Assembly (NCBI RefSeq): GCF_001884135.1
Contig: NZ_MAOC01000020.1
Coordinates: 62,001 to 126,000 of the forward strand
Reading direction: 5' to 3'
DNA: 64,000 nt
From: Bacillus nitratireducens
Lineage (GTDB): Bacteria; Bacillota; Bacilli; Bacillales; Bacillaceae_G
Shown here one piece after another: positions 44,519 through 52,781 of the stretch. The notes below the pieces were generated by a model that had not been told where the DNA came from, ran no database searches, and saw only the letters and a program-made list of their open reading frames with translations. Both the position numbers and the translations under genes were made by a program. Positions within the stretch are counted from its first letter, which is position 1. Each line of letters starts with the position of its first letter.

Positions 44519-44549
44519 AGGATACAGCCTAAACTTAAGTTTAGGTCAA
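44519..44549 (-). promoter_or_regulatory. MerR-type promoter with operator in a 19-bp spacer
   Basis: On the minus strand: TTGACC (-35, 44549-44544), 19-base spacer, TATCCT (-10, 44524-44519). The spacer area holds the perfect 18-bp palindrome CCTAAACTTAAGTTTAGG (44528-44545). The lengthened spacer with central dyad is the hallmark of promoters activated by MerR proteins through DNA distortion. Confidence 0.87.
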
Positions 44550-44591
44550 GAGGAATTTTCAAAAAAAATATTGAATATTTGTATATATGAG

Positions 44592-44606
44592 TGAGAATCC
44601 TTATCA
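44592..44606 (+). promoter_or_regulatory. Candidate Fur box upstream of fumC
   Basis: TGAGAATCCTTATCA matches 12 of 14 positions of the 7-1-7 Fur box, 62 bases before the fumarase ATG. A match of this grade can arise by chance in AT-rich DNA. Confidence 0.45.
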
Positions 44607-44667
44607 TTTGATTGAAAGTCTGTTAATATAAGAGATGTAGGTATTTTATTTTCAAGGGGATGAAAAA

Positions 44668-46056
44668 ATGGAGTACAGAATTGAAAGAGATACATTAGGA
44701 GAAATAAAAGTTCCAGCTGATAAATTATGGGCAGCGCAAACGCAGCGTAGTAAAGAAAACTTCCCGATTGGAACAGAGCAAATGCCGCTTGAAATTGTAA
44801 AAGCATTTGCCATTTTAAAGAAAAGTGCAGCGCTTAGCAATCAAAAATTAGGAAAGCTATCAGAAGAAAAAGCAGAAGCAATTGTAGCAGCAGCTGACGA
44901 AGTGATTGCAGGGAAATGGAATGAACATTTTCCGCTTGTCGTATGGCAAACGGGTAGCGGTACACAGTCAAACATGAATGTGAATGAAGTAATTGCAAAT
45001 CGAGGGAATCAAATTTTGAAAGATAAGGGATCTGACGTACATATTCATCCGAATGATGATGTGAACATGTCTCAAAGTTCAAATGATACATTTCCAACAG
45101 CGCTTCATGTAGCATGTGTAATTGCAGTAGAAAATCACGTATTACCGGCAATTACGAAATTAAAAGAAACTTTAGCAGAAAAAGTGACTGCATTTGAACA
45201 TATTATTAAAATCGGTCGTACGCATTTACAAGATGCAACACCATTAACGTTAGGACAAGAAATTAGCGGATGGCACCGTATGCTTGAAAAAACAGAGCGT
45301 ATGATTGCAGATAGTAATACATATATGAAAGAATTAGCAATTGGTGGTACTGCGGTTGGAACTGGTATTAATGCTCATCCTAAATTTGGTGATATGGTAG
45401 CAGAGGAAATTAGTCAATTTACAGGTAAGCAATTTATTTCTGCGCCAAATAAGTTCCATGCGTTAACGAGTCATGATGAAGTTGTATTTGCACATGGAGC
45501 ATTAAAAGCATTAGCTGCTGATTTGATGAAGATTGCTAACGATGTACGCTGGCTTGCAAGTGGTCCACGTAGCGGTCTTGGGGAAATTATTATTCCTGCA
45601 AATGAGCCAGGAAGCTCTATTATGCCAGGTAAAGTAAATCCAACGCAAAGTGAAGCATTAACAATGGTTGTAGCGCAAGTTATGGGAAATGACGCAACAA
45701 TCGGATTCGCTGCGAGCCAAGGTAACTTTGAGCTAAACGTATTTAAACCAGTTATTGCATATAACTTCTTACAATCCGCTCACTTATTAGCAGATGCAGT
45801 TGTTTCATTTAATGATAATTGTGCAGTTGGTATTGAAGCAGATGAAGAAGTAATTAAAGAGAATGTGAATCGTTCATTAATGCTTGTTACAGCATTAAAC
45901 CCGCATATCGGATATGAAAATGCAGCGAAAATTGCTAAGCATGCTCATAAAGATGGGTTAACTTTAAAAGAGGCAGCACTGCAATCTGGATTATTAACAG
46001 AAGAGCAATTTGATGAAATTGTAGATCCGAAAAAAATGATTGCTCCGAAAGAGTAA
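44668..46056 (+). CDS. fumC: Class II fumarase
   Basis: 462 residues with the fumarase/aspartase signature [11 protein letters not shown] (about 315), [18 protein letters not shown] and [11 protein letters not shown]. It interconverts fumarate and malate in the TCA cycle and needs no iron-sulfur cluster. It is equivalent to B. subtilis citG. SD AAGGGG. Monocistronic. Confidence 0.96.
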   Translation: MEYRIERDTLGEIKVPADKLWAAQTQRSKENFPIGTEQMPLEIVKAFAILKKSAALSNQKLGKLSEEKAEAIVAAADEVIAGKWNEHFPLVVWQTGSGTQSNMNVNEVIANRGNQILKDKGSDVHIHPNDDVNMSQSSNDTFPTALHVACVIAVENHVLPAITKLKETLAEKVTAFEHIIKIGRTHLQDATPLTLGQEISGWHRMLEKTERMIADSNTYMKELAIGGTAVGTGINAHPKFGDMVAEEISQFTGKQFISAPNKFHALTSHDEVVFAHGALKALAADLMKIANDVRWLASGPRSGLGEIIIPANEPGSSIMPGKVNPTQSEALTMVVAQVMGNDATIGFAASQGNFELNVFKPVIAYNFLQSAHLLADAVVSFNDNCAVGIEADEEVIKENVNRSLMLVTALNPHIGYENAAKIAKHAHKDGLTLKEAALQSGLLTEEQFDEIVDPKKMIAPKE

Positions 46057-46062
46057 TAGAAG

Positions 46063-46099
46063 AAGCCAAGATTCTTAGTTTAGAATCTTGGCTTTTTTG
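46063..46099 (+). terminator. Terminator of fumC
   Basis: 13-bp stem (46063-46075 with 46082-46094), six-base loop, TTTTTT tail. Confidence 0.9.
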
Positions 46100-46151
46100 A
46101 TATTCATTTTTATGTTTCCGCCACTTGTACTACTGCAAGCTCCAAAAGATA

Positions 46152-46583
46152 TTATTTGTTAGCAGACGTATTCATTACTTTCATATGTGGGCAGTTCTCT
46201 TTTAAGAGTGAAATGAATCTTTCTTCTTCTTGTGGTACGAAAGTTGTCACTGAGTCAAATAAATTATAATCAATTTCTAATTGCTGCCTAGTCCATTTTT
46301 CTGAACGGAGTGTTTTGCCAGAGTATTTAATGTGACGAATATCTTCAAATGGAATTTCAGTACGTAATATGAAACCGTGTTTTACAATAAGAGAAGATTC
46401 CGTTATGTTGTAGTGGGAGAAATAGAATGAAGAGAGATTCACGATATTTAACAGCATCATAAGAGTGAAAAAAATAGAATTTTCGTTTTGGAAGAATAGC
46501 GAAATGAAAAAAATAATTATAAATAATGTAATAAAAATGACGTGAAATGGATTTTTTTTCGCTTTAAACTTCAAGTTAGTCAC
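46152..46583 (-). CDS. PH-domain membrane protein
   Basis: 143 residues: two N-terminal membrane helices (about 13-30 and 36-53), then a bacterial PH-type domain with LIVKHGFILRTEIPFEDIRHIKYS, typical of YdbS/DUF-like PH proteins. Function unknown. It is divergent from the PlcR-box lipoprotein gene. Confidence 0.72.
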   Translation of the reverse strand: MTNLKFKAKKNPFHVIFITLFIIIFFISLFFQNENSIFFTLMMLLNIVNLSSFYFSHYNITESSLIVKHGFILRTEIPFEDIRHIKYSGKTLRSEKWTRQQLEIDYNLFDSVTTFVPQEEERFISLLKENCPHMKVMNTSANK

Positions 46584-46641
46584 CTCGTTATACGTGTTCT
46601 TTAACTAAATTAAATCACAGCATCGTAATGAAACGTGAGAA

Positions 46642-46657
46642 TATGCAGAATTGCATA
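46642..46657 (+). promoter_or_regulatory. PlcR box
   Basis: TATGCAGAATTGCATA matches the PlcR consensus TATGNAN4TNCATA at every fixed position. A TAAAAT at 46680-46685 may be the -10 of the small lipoprotein gene downstream. The box lies 80 bases before its GTG and 58 bases before the PH-protein gene on the other strand. Confidence 0.78.
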
Positions 46658-46736
46658 TTCTTTCGGTTTATTATTCGTGTAAAATTTTTTGATAGGATAA
46701 ATTTAAATGAAGTTTTTAGTAGTGGAGTGGCAAAAA

Positions 46737-46898
46737 GTGACTAACAAGAATAGAAGCGTAGTGCTAGTCATAATTAGTTGTATGATGATTATGAATGGCT
46801 GCTCAAATAGATTCGTTGAAGATGGAAAGCGAAAACATGTATTTGTACAAGCGAGTAAAGTTTTAGTGGAAGTTGTTTATAAAATATATAAAGGATAA
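46737..46898 (+). CDS. Small lipoprotein behind a PlcR box
   Basis: 53 residues from GTG 46737 (SD GTGGAG at 46721-46727): basic start (TNKNRS), hydrophobic helix, lipobox IMNGC, then a short basic tail with SKVLVEVVYKIYKG. The mature part is only about 32 residues. An ATG at 46707 is in frame but has no SD. Not recognised. The PlcR box and an own terminator suggest a real, virulence-regulon-type gene. Confidence 0.65.
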   Translation: MTNKNRSVVLVIISCMMIMNGCSNRFVEDGKRKHVFVQASKVLVEVVYKIYKG

Positions 46899-46933
46899 AA
46901 AGGGTGTTTCTATATGTGGAAACACCTTTTTTG
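46897..46933 (+). terminator. Terminator after the small lipoprotein gene
   Basis: Stem GGTGTTTC / GAAACACC extended by A/T pairs, eight-base loop, TTTTTT tail. Confidence 0.82.
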
Positions 46934-46936
46934 TAG

Positions 46937-47248
46937 TTAAAATTGAATACTGAAGTTTTGGAATGAGTGAATGCCGGTTCCATGTTGAACGAGGTTGTTA
47001 TCACTTAAATATTGAATAGCGTATTTTACTTCATTCAATATAGTAAGTGAAAGACCAAGAGTATGATGTGAACCGTAAATTTGTTCAATGGGCAAGAAAG
47101 TTGTGATTTTGTCTAGAGATTGAACTAAATCTGTAGGATTTGTTTTATCGTAAACCAAGGACCTTTTAAAGTAACCATATTTTATTTCACATCCTAATAA
47201 TAAGTGGTTTCTAAAAACACATTCGCTGTTTGTTGTGACAAGTCCTTT
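46937..47248 (-). pseudogene. Probable gene remnant without a start
   Basis: A minus-strand frame open from a TAA at 47251 to a stop at 46937, about 103 codons. The translation looks coding throughout (CVFRNHLLLGCEIKYGYFKR, then SLVYDKTNPTDLVQSLDKIT, then LTILNEVKYAIQYLSD). The only ATG/GTG/TTG is a TTG at 47158 with a poorly placed SD (AAGG three bases away), while coding-like sequence continues upstream of it. I take it as a 5'-decayed gene, or a 73-aa gene starting at 47158. No family recognised. Confidence 0.4.
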
Positions 47249-47299
47249 TTATAACGTATAAATAGATGTTTTAATTAAAGTTTATAAAATAGGTAAACG

Positions 47300-47334
47300 A
47301 AACATTGAAATGTTTACTTTTGATATGGTAAGAT
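47300..47334 (+). promoter_or_regulatory. Inverted repeat and promoter of the DUF2087 gene
   Basis: AAACATT-GA-AATGTTT (47300-47315) overlaps a TTGAAA (47305-47310); TAAGAT (47329-47334) lies 18 bases on. The repeat would cover the -35, so a repressor site, perhaps for the gene's own product, is plausible. Confidence 0.45.
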
Positions 47335-47403
47335 GATGTAGTGATAATAAACGTTATTGTAATTTGTTTGTTTTTAAGTAAACCTTTTAAAGGAGTGTTT
47401 AGT

Positions 47404-48168
47404 ATGAGTGATATTTCAGAGAAGTTTTGGGATGCATCGGTAGAGGAATTAAAGAAAGGGTATGTGTTTGACGAGGTAGCAGAAGAATATATTTGTTTAG
47501 CTTGCGGAGAAACGTTTATAAAAGGGGTTATTTATCAAGAAAATCAAGTTTTGTATGAAGCAGAGAAGTTTATACAGTTGCATATTCAAAATGAGCATAC
47601 ATCTATGTTTGAATATTTATTAAATCTTGATAAGAAGTTTACGGGTTTAACTGAGTTGCAAAAGAAGATGGTGCAGTTTTTCCATATGGGACTTAATGAT
47701 AAAGAGATTGTAAAAGAAATGGATGGTGGGAGTACGTCGACAATTCGTAATCATCGATTTACATTGCGCGAGAAAATGAAGCAAGCAAAAGTATTTTTAG
47801 CGTTAATGGAATTGTCAGAAGAAAAATCAAAAGTTCAAACTAAATTTGTACCGATTCATAGAACAGCTACGATGGTGGATGATCGATACAATATTACAGA
47901 GGAAGAAAATGCTGAAGTTTTAACAGCACATTTTACAGAAGGTTTGGATGGACCGCTTTCTAAATTTCCGAAAAAGCAAAAGCGTAAATTAATTATATTA
48001 CGTCATTTAGTGAAGAAATTCGATAGTAACAAAAAGTATACTGAAAAAGAAGTAAATACAGTTTTAGAAAATATATATCCGGATTTTGTAACTTTGAGAA
48101 GATATTTAATCGAATATGGTTTTTTAGATAGAACAGCTGATGGAAGCCAATATTGGGTGAAGTTATAA
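47404..48168 (+). CDS. DUF2087 regulator with zinc-finger-like and LuxR-like parts
   Basis: 254 residues. N terminus has CLACGETF with two His further on (LHIQNEH), a possible zinc site; the middle is a LuxR-like helix-turn-helix (GLNDKEIVKEMDGGSTSTIRNH); the C-terminal ~75 residues are DUF2087 (LSKFPKKQKRKLIILRHLVKKF...RRYLIEYGFLDRTADGSQYW). AAAGGAG fixes the ATG at 47404; the in-frame start at 47341 has no SD. Predicted DNA-binding regulator; target unknown. Confidence 0.8.
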   Translation: MSDISEKFWDASVEELKKGYVFDEVAEEYICLACGETFIKGVIYQENQVLYEAEKFIQLHIQNEHTSMFEYLLNLDKKFTGLTELQKKMVQFFHMGLNDKEIVKEMDGGSTSTIRNHRFTLREKMKQAKVFLALMELSEEKSKVQTKFVPIHRTATMVDDRYNITEEENAEVLTAHFTEGLDGPLSKFPKKQKRKLIILRHLVKKFDSNKKYTEKEVNTVLENIYPDFVTLRRYLIEYGFLDRTADGSQYWVKL

Positions 48169-48267
48169 TAATACGGAAAAGAAGATGAATAGAAGCACAT
48201 CGTTATAACAACTATACAAAGATATAGAAGTTGAAAAACAGATTTTTAATAAAAGGAGAAATGAAAT

Positions 48268-49677
48268 TTGAAACCACCTACAGATAACAATAAAGAAGGT
48301 GCGGAGTCACATAAGTTAGAAAGTGAGAGTAAACCGATTTGGAAATCGATGTCCATGTTTTTAGTGCCGTTACTTTTAAGTAATGTATTACAGTCAGTTG
48401 GACAGTTATTTGGAATGGTAGTAGTAGGAAGGTGGCTTGGCGTAAATGATCTAGCAGCTATATCGGCATTCTTCCCATTATTTTTCCTGCTCGTTTCATT
48501 TGTAATTGGAATTGGTTCTGGTAGTTCAATTTTAATTGGTCAAGCATTTGGTGCTAAAAATGAAGAGCGCTTAAAAGCTATCGTTGGTACGACGCTTACG
48601 TTTACTTTTATTATCGGAGTCGTGTTGGCGATAATAGGAAGTATTTTTGCGATGGATATTATGCGTCTTATGGGAACACCAGAAAATATTATTGAAATAA
48701 GTGTGCATTACGCAAGAATTTTATTTATATCTATGCCAGTATTATTTTTATATTTTGCATACACAACATTTATGAGAGGTACAGGAGATTCTAAAACACC
48801 ATTTTACTTTTTAATCGTAAGTACAGCGCTAAATATGATCTTATTACCAATTCTTATTTTTGGTTGGTTAGGAGCTCCGAAATTAGATGTTTACGGGGCA
48901 GCCTATGCTTCAGTTATATCTACAGTTATTACGTTTATTGTCATGCTAGTGTATTTAAAGAAGAAAAATCATCCACTACAATTAGACGGGACAGTAAGAA
49001 AATATCTTCGTATGGACTGGGAGTTATTAAAGTTATTGTTACGACTTGGTATTCCAGCGAGTATTAATATGATATTAGTTTCATTATCAGAAATTGCAGT
49101 AATTGCATTTGTGAATCGCTATGGATCAGATGCAACAGCGGCGTATGGTGTTGTGAACCAAGTTGCAAGTTATGTACAAATGCCAGCGGTTAGCCTCGGT
49201 ATTACCGTATCAATTTTTGCAGCGCAATCAATCGGTGCGAACCAATTTGATCGATTGCAGAAAGTTGTTAAGGCCGGAATTATTATGAATTATATCATTG
49301 GTGGTGTATTAATATCTCTTATTTACTTGTTCTCAAGAGATATTTTAGCACTATTTTTAACAAGTCAAAATACAATTGACATTGCTCATAGTCTAATCAT
49401 GATTACATTATGGAGCTACTTAATTTTCGGTCATGCACAAATTATTAGTGCGACAATGCGAGCAAGTGGTACTGTACTATGGCCAACTGTAATCAGTGTT
49501 GTATCAATTTGGCTTGTTGAAGTACCTGTGGCGTATTATCTTTCTTACCATACGAGCCTTGGAATAGAAGGGATATGGATTGGGTATCCAGCTGCATTCA
49601 TCGTCAGCTTAATATTACAGTATGCATATTATAAGCTTTCATGGCAGAAGAAACGAATTACACGATTAGTGAGTTAA
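48268..49677 (+). CDS. MATE family efflux transporter
   Basis: 469 residues with twelve membrane helices in two halves. PLLLSNVLQSVGQLFGMVVVG, GIGSGSSILIGQAFGAKNEE and TFMRGTGDSKTPFY are MATE marks. It expels cationic drugs or metabolites with Na+ or H+. AAAGGAG before a TTG start at 48268. It follows the DUF2087 gene by 99 bases, a possible regulatory link. Confidence 0.9.
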   Translation: MKPPTDNNKEGAESHKLESESKPIWKSMSMFLVPLLLSNVLQSVGQLFGMVVVGRWLGVNDLAAISAFFPLFFLLVSFVIGIGSGSSILIGQAFGAKNEERLKAIVGTTLTFTFIIGVVLAIIGSIFAMDIMRLMGTPENIIEISVHYARILFISMPVLFLYFAYTTFMRGTGDSKTPFYFLIVSTALNMILLPILIFGWLGAPKLDVYGAAYASVISTVITFIVMLVYLKKKNHPLQLDGTVRKYLRMDWELLKLLLRLGIPASINMILVSLSEIAVIAFVNRYGSDATAAYGVVNQVASYVQMPAVSLGITVSIFAAQSIGANQFDRLQKVVKAGIIMNYIIGGVLISLIYLFSRDILALFLTSQNTIDIAHSLIMITLWSYLIFGHAQIISATMRASGTVLWPTVISVVSIWLVEVPVAYYLSYHTSLGIEGIWIGYPAAFIVSLILQYAYYKLSWQKKRITRLVS

Positions 49678-49683
49678 AAGATG

Positions 49684-49721
49684 AAAATGTCCCTAAGTCA
49701 TTATACTTAGGGACATTTTTT
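49684..49721. terminator. Terminator between converging genes
   Basis: 15-bp stem AAAATGTCCCTAAGT / ACTTAGGGACATTTT, six-base loop, T-run. Confidence 0.9.
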
Positions 49722-49730
49722 GATGAATGC

Positions 49731-50429
49731 TTATAAATAACTTTTTAAAGTTATGTCAAAATGTTGTCTAATGAGTTTTCCATTATTCATATAAAACTCC
49801 CAAGCTGTATCTGGCGCACCTATAATTTCAAATGAACCTTCTGTAATATATAAAGCGCAATTATCTTCTAATGCGATGCCCTCTATATTACCTTGGTGAG
49901 TTTGTAAAAACGTATGGAAGGCATTCATTCTATTTAATTGATTGTAATGAGGGCAAAATCTTTTGTTAACAATACTCCAGCCACTACTTTCTACATAACC
50001 AGAACCTTCATAATCTGAACGTATGCTAGATGTAAACCAGCACATAGCGCCGGCACTATATCCTGCAATAAGTGTTCCACGTTTTAAAGCAAATAGTAAC
50101 TTTTCATCTAGTTTATGTTCTTTCCATTGTTCAAGCATGTGAACGTAATTTCCACCGCCAAGATAAATGAAATCGGCAGAATAAATCATCTCATCTATTT
50201 CATATTTAGTAGGTGTTTCGGTTGAAATGCGTAAAATTTGAACCTCACAATGTAATTGCTTTTCAAATGTTTCTAAAAATAACTTTATATATCCTTCATC
50301 ATCATGACTAGCTGTTGGAATGAATAATACTTTTGGGTATTGTTTATTTGTTAATTCTATAAGTCGTTCATTAATATGCAAGTGATTTGGATCTTGTAAA
50401 TCACCGCCACCAATGACAGCTAATTTCAT
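49731..50429 (-). CDS. Peptidase E-like S51 family serine peptidase
   Basis: 232 residues. The nucleophile motif GYSAGAMCWF holds the catalytic Ser; an earlier FIPTASHDDEGYI and IYLGGGNYVHML fit the S51 family, whose best known member is an aspartyl dipeptidase. AGGTGGTG sits before the ATG at 50429; the longer frame to 50525 has no support. Monocistronic. Confidence 0.85.
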   Translation of the reverse strand: MKLAVIGGGDLQDPNHLHINERLIELTNKQYPKVLFIPTASHDDEGYIKLFLETFEKQLHCEVQILRISTETPTKYEIDEMIYSADFIYLGGGNYVHMLEQWKEHKLDEKLLFALKRGTLIAGYSAGAMCWFTSSIRSDYEGSGYVESSGWSIVNKRFCPHYNQLNRMNAFHTFLQTHQGNIEGIALEDNCALYITEGSFEIIGAPDTAWEFYMNNGKLIRQHFDITLKSYL

Positions 50430-50972
50430 AGTAAAGCACCACCTAATAATATTTGTTATGTAAAAATTCGATAGTGGGGAGTTACATTCCTTCTGTGATT
50501 TAATGAATAAGGGGAAATAAAGCAAACAATATATTGAAATAGCATGAGGTATTGATAGCTGTAGATAGAAAGGAATTAGATGCAGTTTATCCCGCTATTT
50601 GCGGGCAGTAAGACTCCCGCCTCAAAATTCGACTGGAGCAAAGCAGTTAGGTGGGAGTCGGGCTGCCCGTAAACGCCCGATTGGTGAAGACTAATAATCA
50701 GTGGGGGATGAACAAAACCCCCACTGATTAAAGTTTCACTTTATTGATATATAATACTGGATAATATTGTTTCAAAGTATGGAAACAATATGTTTAAATG
50801 AATATAATGACGTACTAATGAATATTGAAAGAGTATTTATATTAAAAAGTACGGGGAATAACAGTAGTTTTACAAAAATGTTTTTTCCTTTTTATAGGAA
50901 TTTATTTCATAATATGGTAAAATTATATTAATATATTTATTAGCGTAAACTGAAAAGAGGGAGCGTGAAAGA
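50430..50972. other. 543-bp intergenic region holding the repeat
   Basis: Apart from the bcr1-like element (50586-50744) it has a 10-bp hairpin, ATATTGTTTC / GAAACAATAT (50764-50791), without T-run, and a long AT-rich stretch to the next gene. No ORF with an SD is seen. Confidence 0.6.
50586..50744 (+). repeat. bcr1-like dispersed repeat, full-length copy
   Basis: 159 bp with TTTAT at both ends (50586-50590 and 50740-50744). It begins CCCGCTATTTGCGGGCAG, a small hairpin, and ends CCCCCACTGATTAAAGTTTC. It is closely similar to the inverted copy at 672-831. Long internal complementarity predicts a strong RNA or cruciform fold. Confidence 0.82.
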
Positions 50973-51371
50973 GTGGATTTTCGATTTGAGTTCGCAGCGA
51001 AGGTGAAAGAATATTTAGATGATGAAAAAGATGAAAAAATAATAAAAGATGGACACAGAGATATAATTTATAAATATTTATATCCGTTAGAGAGTGAAAT
51101 TGGAATTTTTAAAAATCCTAACTTTACTTTTTTTGCATCAGGAAGACGTTCACATATAGTATTAGAAAATATTGAATTTAAAACAGAAGTAAACGTAGAA
51201 AGTAATATAATTGAAATTGCAAAAATAGTGGATAATGTGGTGATTCCATTAGATACTATCGTAGCTAAGGATCGGGAATTATTTGCACTCGGGCGTAATG
51301 AGAAATTTAGCGTGCAAATATTAGAATATTATCTTTATGATACATTTGGTGAGAAGTTAGGTTTACAATGA
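50973..51371 (+). CDS. DUF3942-like hypothetical protein
   Basis: 132 residues, soluble, no motif of known activity. The start (FEFAAKVKEYLDDEKDEKII) and the repeated polar strands resemble the DUF3942 proteins common in this group, a tentative match from memory. Start is GTG with GAGGGAGC upstream. Isolated gene. Confidence 0.65.
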   Translation: MDFRFEFAAKVKEYLDDEKDEKIIKDGHRDIIYKYLYPLESEIGIFKNPNFTFFASGRRSHIVLENIEFKTEVNVESNIIEIAKIVDNVVIPLDTIVAKDRELFALGRNEKFSVQILEYYLYDTFGEKLGLQ

Positions 51372-51443
51372 ATCGAACGCGGTACAGCTAACTAATTAGT
51401 AGGGATTAGGATTCATTTAAGTATCAGTTAATATCATTTATGT

Positions 51444-51479
51444 TTGACCTTCTATATATTTTATACTACAATCTGTAGT
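51444..51479 (+). promoter_or_regulatory. blaI-type promoter with overlapping operator
   Basis: TTGACC (51444-51449), 17-base spacer, TACAAT (51467-51472). The perfect 15-bp dyad ACTAC-AATCT-GTAGT (51465-51479) covers the -10, with the TACA...TGTA core of BlaI/MecI operators. Binding there would block RNA polymerase, so the operon should be self-repressed. Confidence 0.87.
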
Positions 51480-51496
51480 GTGAAAGGGGCCATACG

Positions 51497-51913
51497 ATGT
51501 TTACTCAAAACTACAAATTAAATGAGCAAGGGTTAAATCACTTTTTCGGACCGCTTGAAGCGAAAATAATGGAAATTGTTTGGGCTACTCAAGGTATTAC
51601 CATTAAAGATGTGCAACAGAAATTAAGTGAAGAAACCCCGGTGAATTTTAATACTGTAATGACAGTTATGAACAGATTAGTAGAGAAAGCACATTTAGAA
51701 AAGCATATTGTGAAAAGAAGTGGTATGTATCGTACTACACAAACGAAGGAAGAATTTTTATCTAATCAAACGAAGAAAATGACACAGGAATTAATGGGTG
51801 AATTTGGGGATCTTGTTGTGAACCATATGATAGATGAGTTAGAACAAGCTGATCCATCTTTAATAAAAAAATTAGAAGAGAAATTAAGTCAGCTAAAAAA
51901 AGAGGACCGATAA
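51497..51913 (+). CDS. BlaI/MecI/CopY family repressor
   Basis: 138 residues. Winged helix (LEAKIMEIVWATQGITIKDV, NFNTVMTVMNRLVEKAHLEK) of the BlaI family, with a C-terminal dimer region. BlaI proteins are inactivated by proteolysis after signalling through the neighbouring M56 membrane protease. AAAGGGG precedes the ATG. Its stop is one base before the M56 gene. Confidence 0.9.
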   Translation: MFTQNYKLNEQGLNHFFGPLEAKIMEIVWATQGITIKDVQQKLSEETPVNFNTVMTVMNRLVEKAHLEKHIVKRSGMYRTTQTKEEFLSNQTKKMTQELMGEFGDLVVNHMIDELEQADPSLIKKLEEKLSQLKKEDR

Positions 51914-51914
51914 A

Positions 51915-52727
51915 ATGAAGTGGCAAATGCGTAAAATCGTTTTGTTAGCAGTGACTATTAGTGTGCTTTTTTTAAGCATGTTAGTATACTACGTTACATA
52001 CCCATTTCTTTTTCAAAATAAAGCATTTTTCCTTTCGCAATTTTGTTTATTTGAATTACAAAAACATATGAGGGAACTATCAATACTTCGTATAATGATA
52101 GCCGGATTACTGTTATTTACTGTAATCATTATGAGTAAAAGAATTTGGAAGCAATTTTTTTATAGTAAAAAATTGAAAAGAAATCTCGTGTCTATTACTA
52201 GAAAAGGAAAGCAAGTATACGTATTATCAACGTTACAGATTACGGCATTTACAATTGGATTATTTCGACCGAAAATTGTCATTTCAGAAGGAATGTTTCA
52301 GGCATTTTCTGAGGAAGAAATTGATGCGATTGTATTACATGAGGAATATCATCAAAAAAATCGAGATCCATTAAAGTTATTTTTCTTTACCTTGTTAGCT
52401 GAAGGAATGATGTATATTCCTATATTAAAAGGGATGCTGCAGCGTTATCATGTATATCAAGAGCTATCAGCAGATAAATATGCGATGCAAAAAATGAAAT
52501 CTTCCTTTGAGCTAGGTAGTGCATTATTAAAATTAATTAAAATAAAGACGATGGAAAATCAATGTATTACAGCGTCGTTTGCGAAAACCGCAATTAATTT
52601 AAGAATTGAGCAAGTGTTGAATGAGAAAGTTGTTAAGCTGAATATGCCATTACATACAAATTCAGTATATGTAACGTTAGGGCTATTTTGTATGTCGATT
52701 GTACTTATTGTCGGAGAGTGCATATAG
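51915..52727 (+). CDS. BlaR1-like M56 membrane peptidase lacking a sensor domain
   Basis: 270 residues: two N-terminal membrane helices (about 7-27 and 49-70), a zinc peptidase core with HEEYH (about 143-147) and ELSADKYA, the second metal motif, and a C-terminal helix (about 250-268). BlaR1/MecR1 are about 600 residues with an extracellular penicillin-binding domain; that part is absent here, so the signal is not expected to be a beta-lactam. Probable anti-repressor protease for the adjacent BlaI protein. Confidence 0.82.
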   Translation: MKWQMRKIVLLAVTISVLFLSMLVYYVTYPFLFQNKAFFLSQFCLFELQKHMRELSILRIMIAGLLLFTVIIMSKRIWKQFFYSKKLKRNLVSITRKGKQVYVLSTLQITAFTIGLFRPKIVISEGMFQAFSEEEIDAIVLHEEYHQKNRDPLKLFFFTLLAEGMMYIPILKGMLQRYHVYQELSADKYAMQKMKSSFELGSALLKLIKIKTMENQCITASFAKTAINLRIEQVLNEKVVKLNMPLHTNSVYVTLGLFCMSIVLIVGECI

Positions 52728-52748
52728 CCTCTTTTTTTAATAATTAAC

Positions 52749-52763
52749 ACTACGCATTGTAGT
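52749..52763 (+). promoter_or_regulatory. Second BlaI-type operator, before ccdA
   Basis: ACTAC-GCATT-GTAGT has the same arms and spacing as the site at 51465-51479 and lies 18 bases before the ccdA ATG. It suggests that the same BlaI protein controls the redox genes separately. A good promoter at this site could not be defined. Confidence 0.82.
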
Positions 52764-52781
52764 GTGTTTAGGAGGGATAAA

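Noticed and set aside
44550-44566. CodY-like motif before fumC
   Set aside because: Three or more mismatches in a poly-A stretch; not convincing.
47288-47304. CcpA cre-like sequence
   Set aside because: Two fixed positions differ; AT-rich DNA gives such matches by chance.
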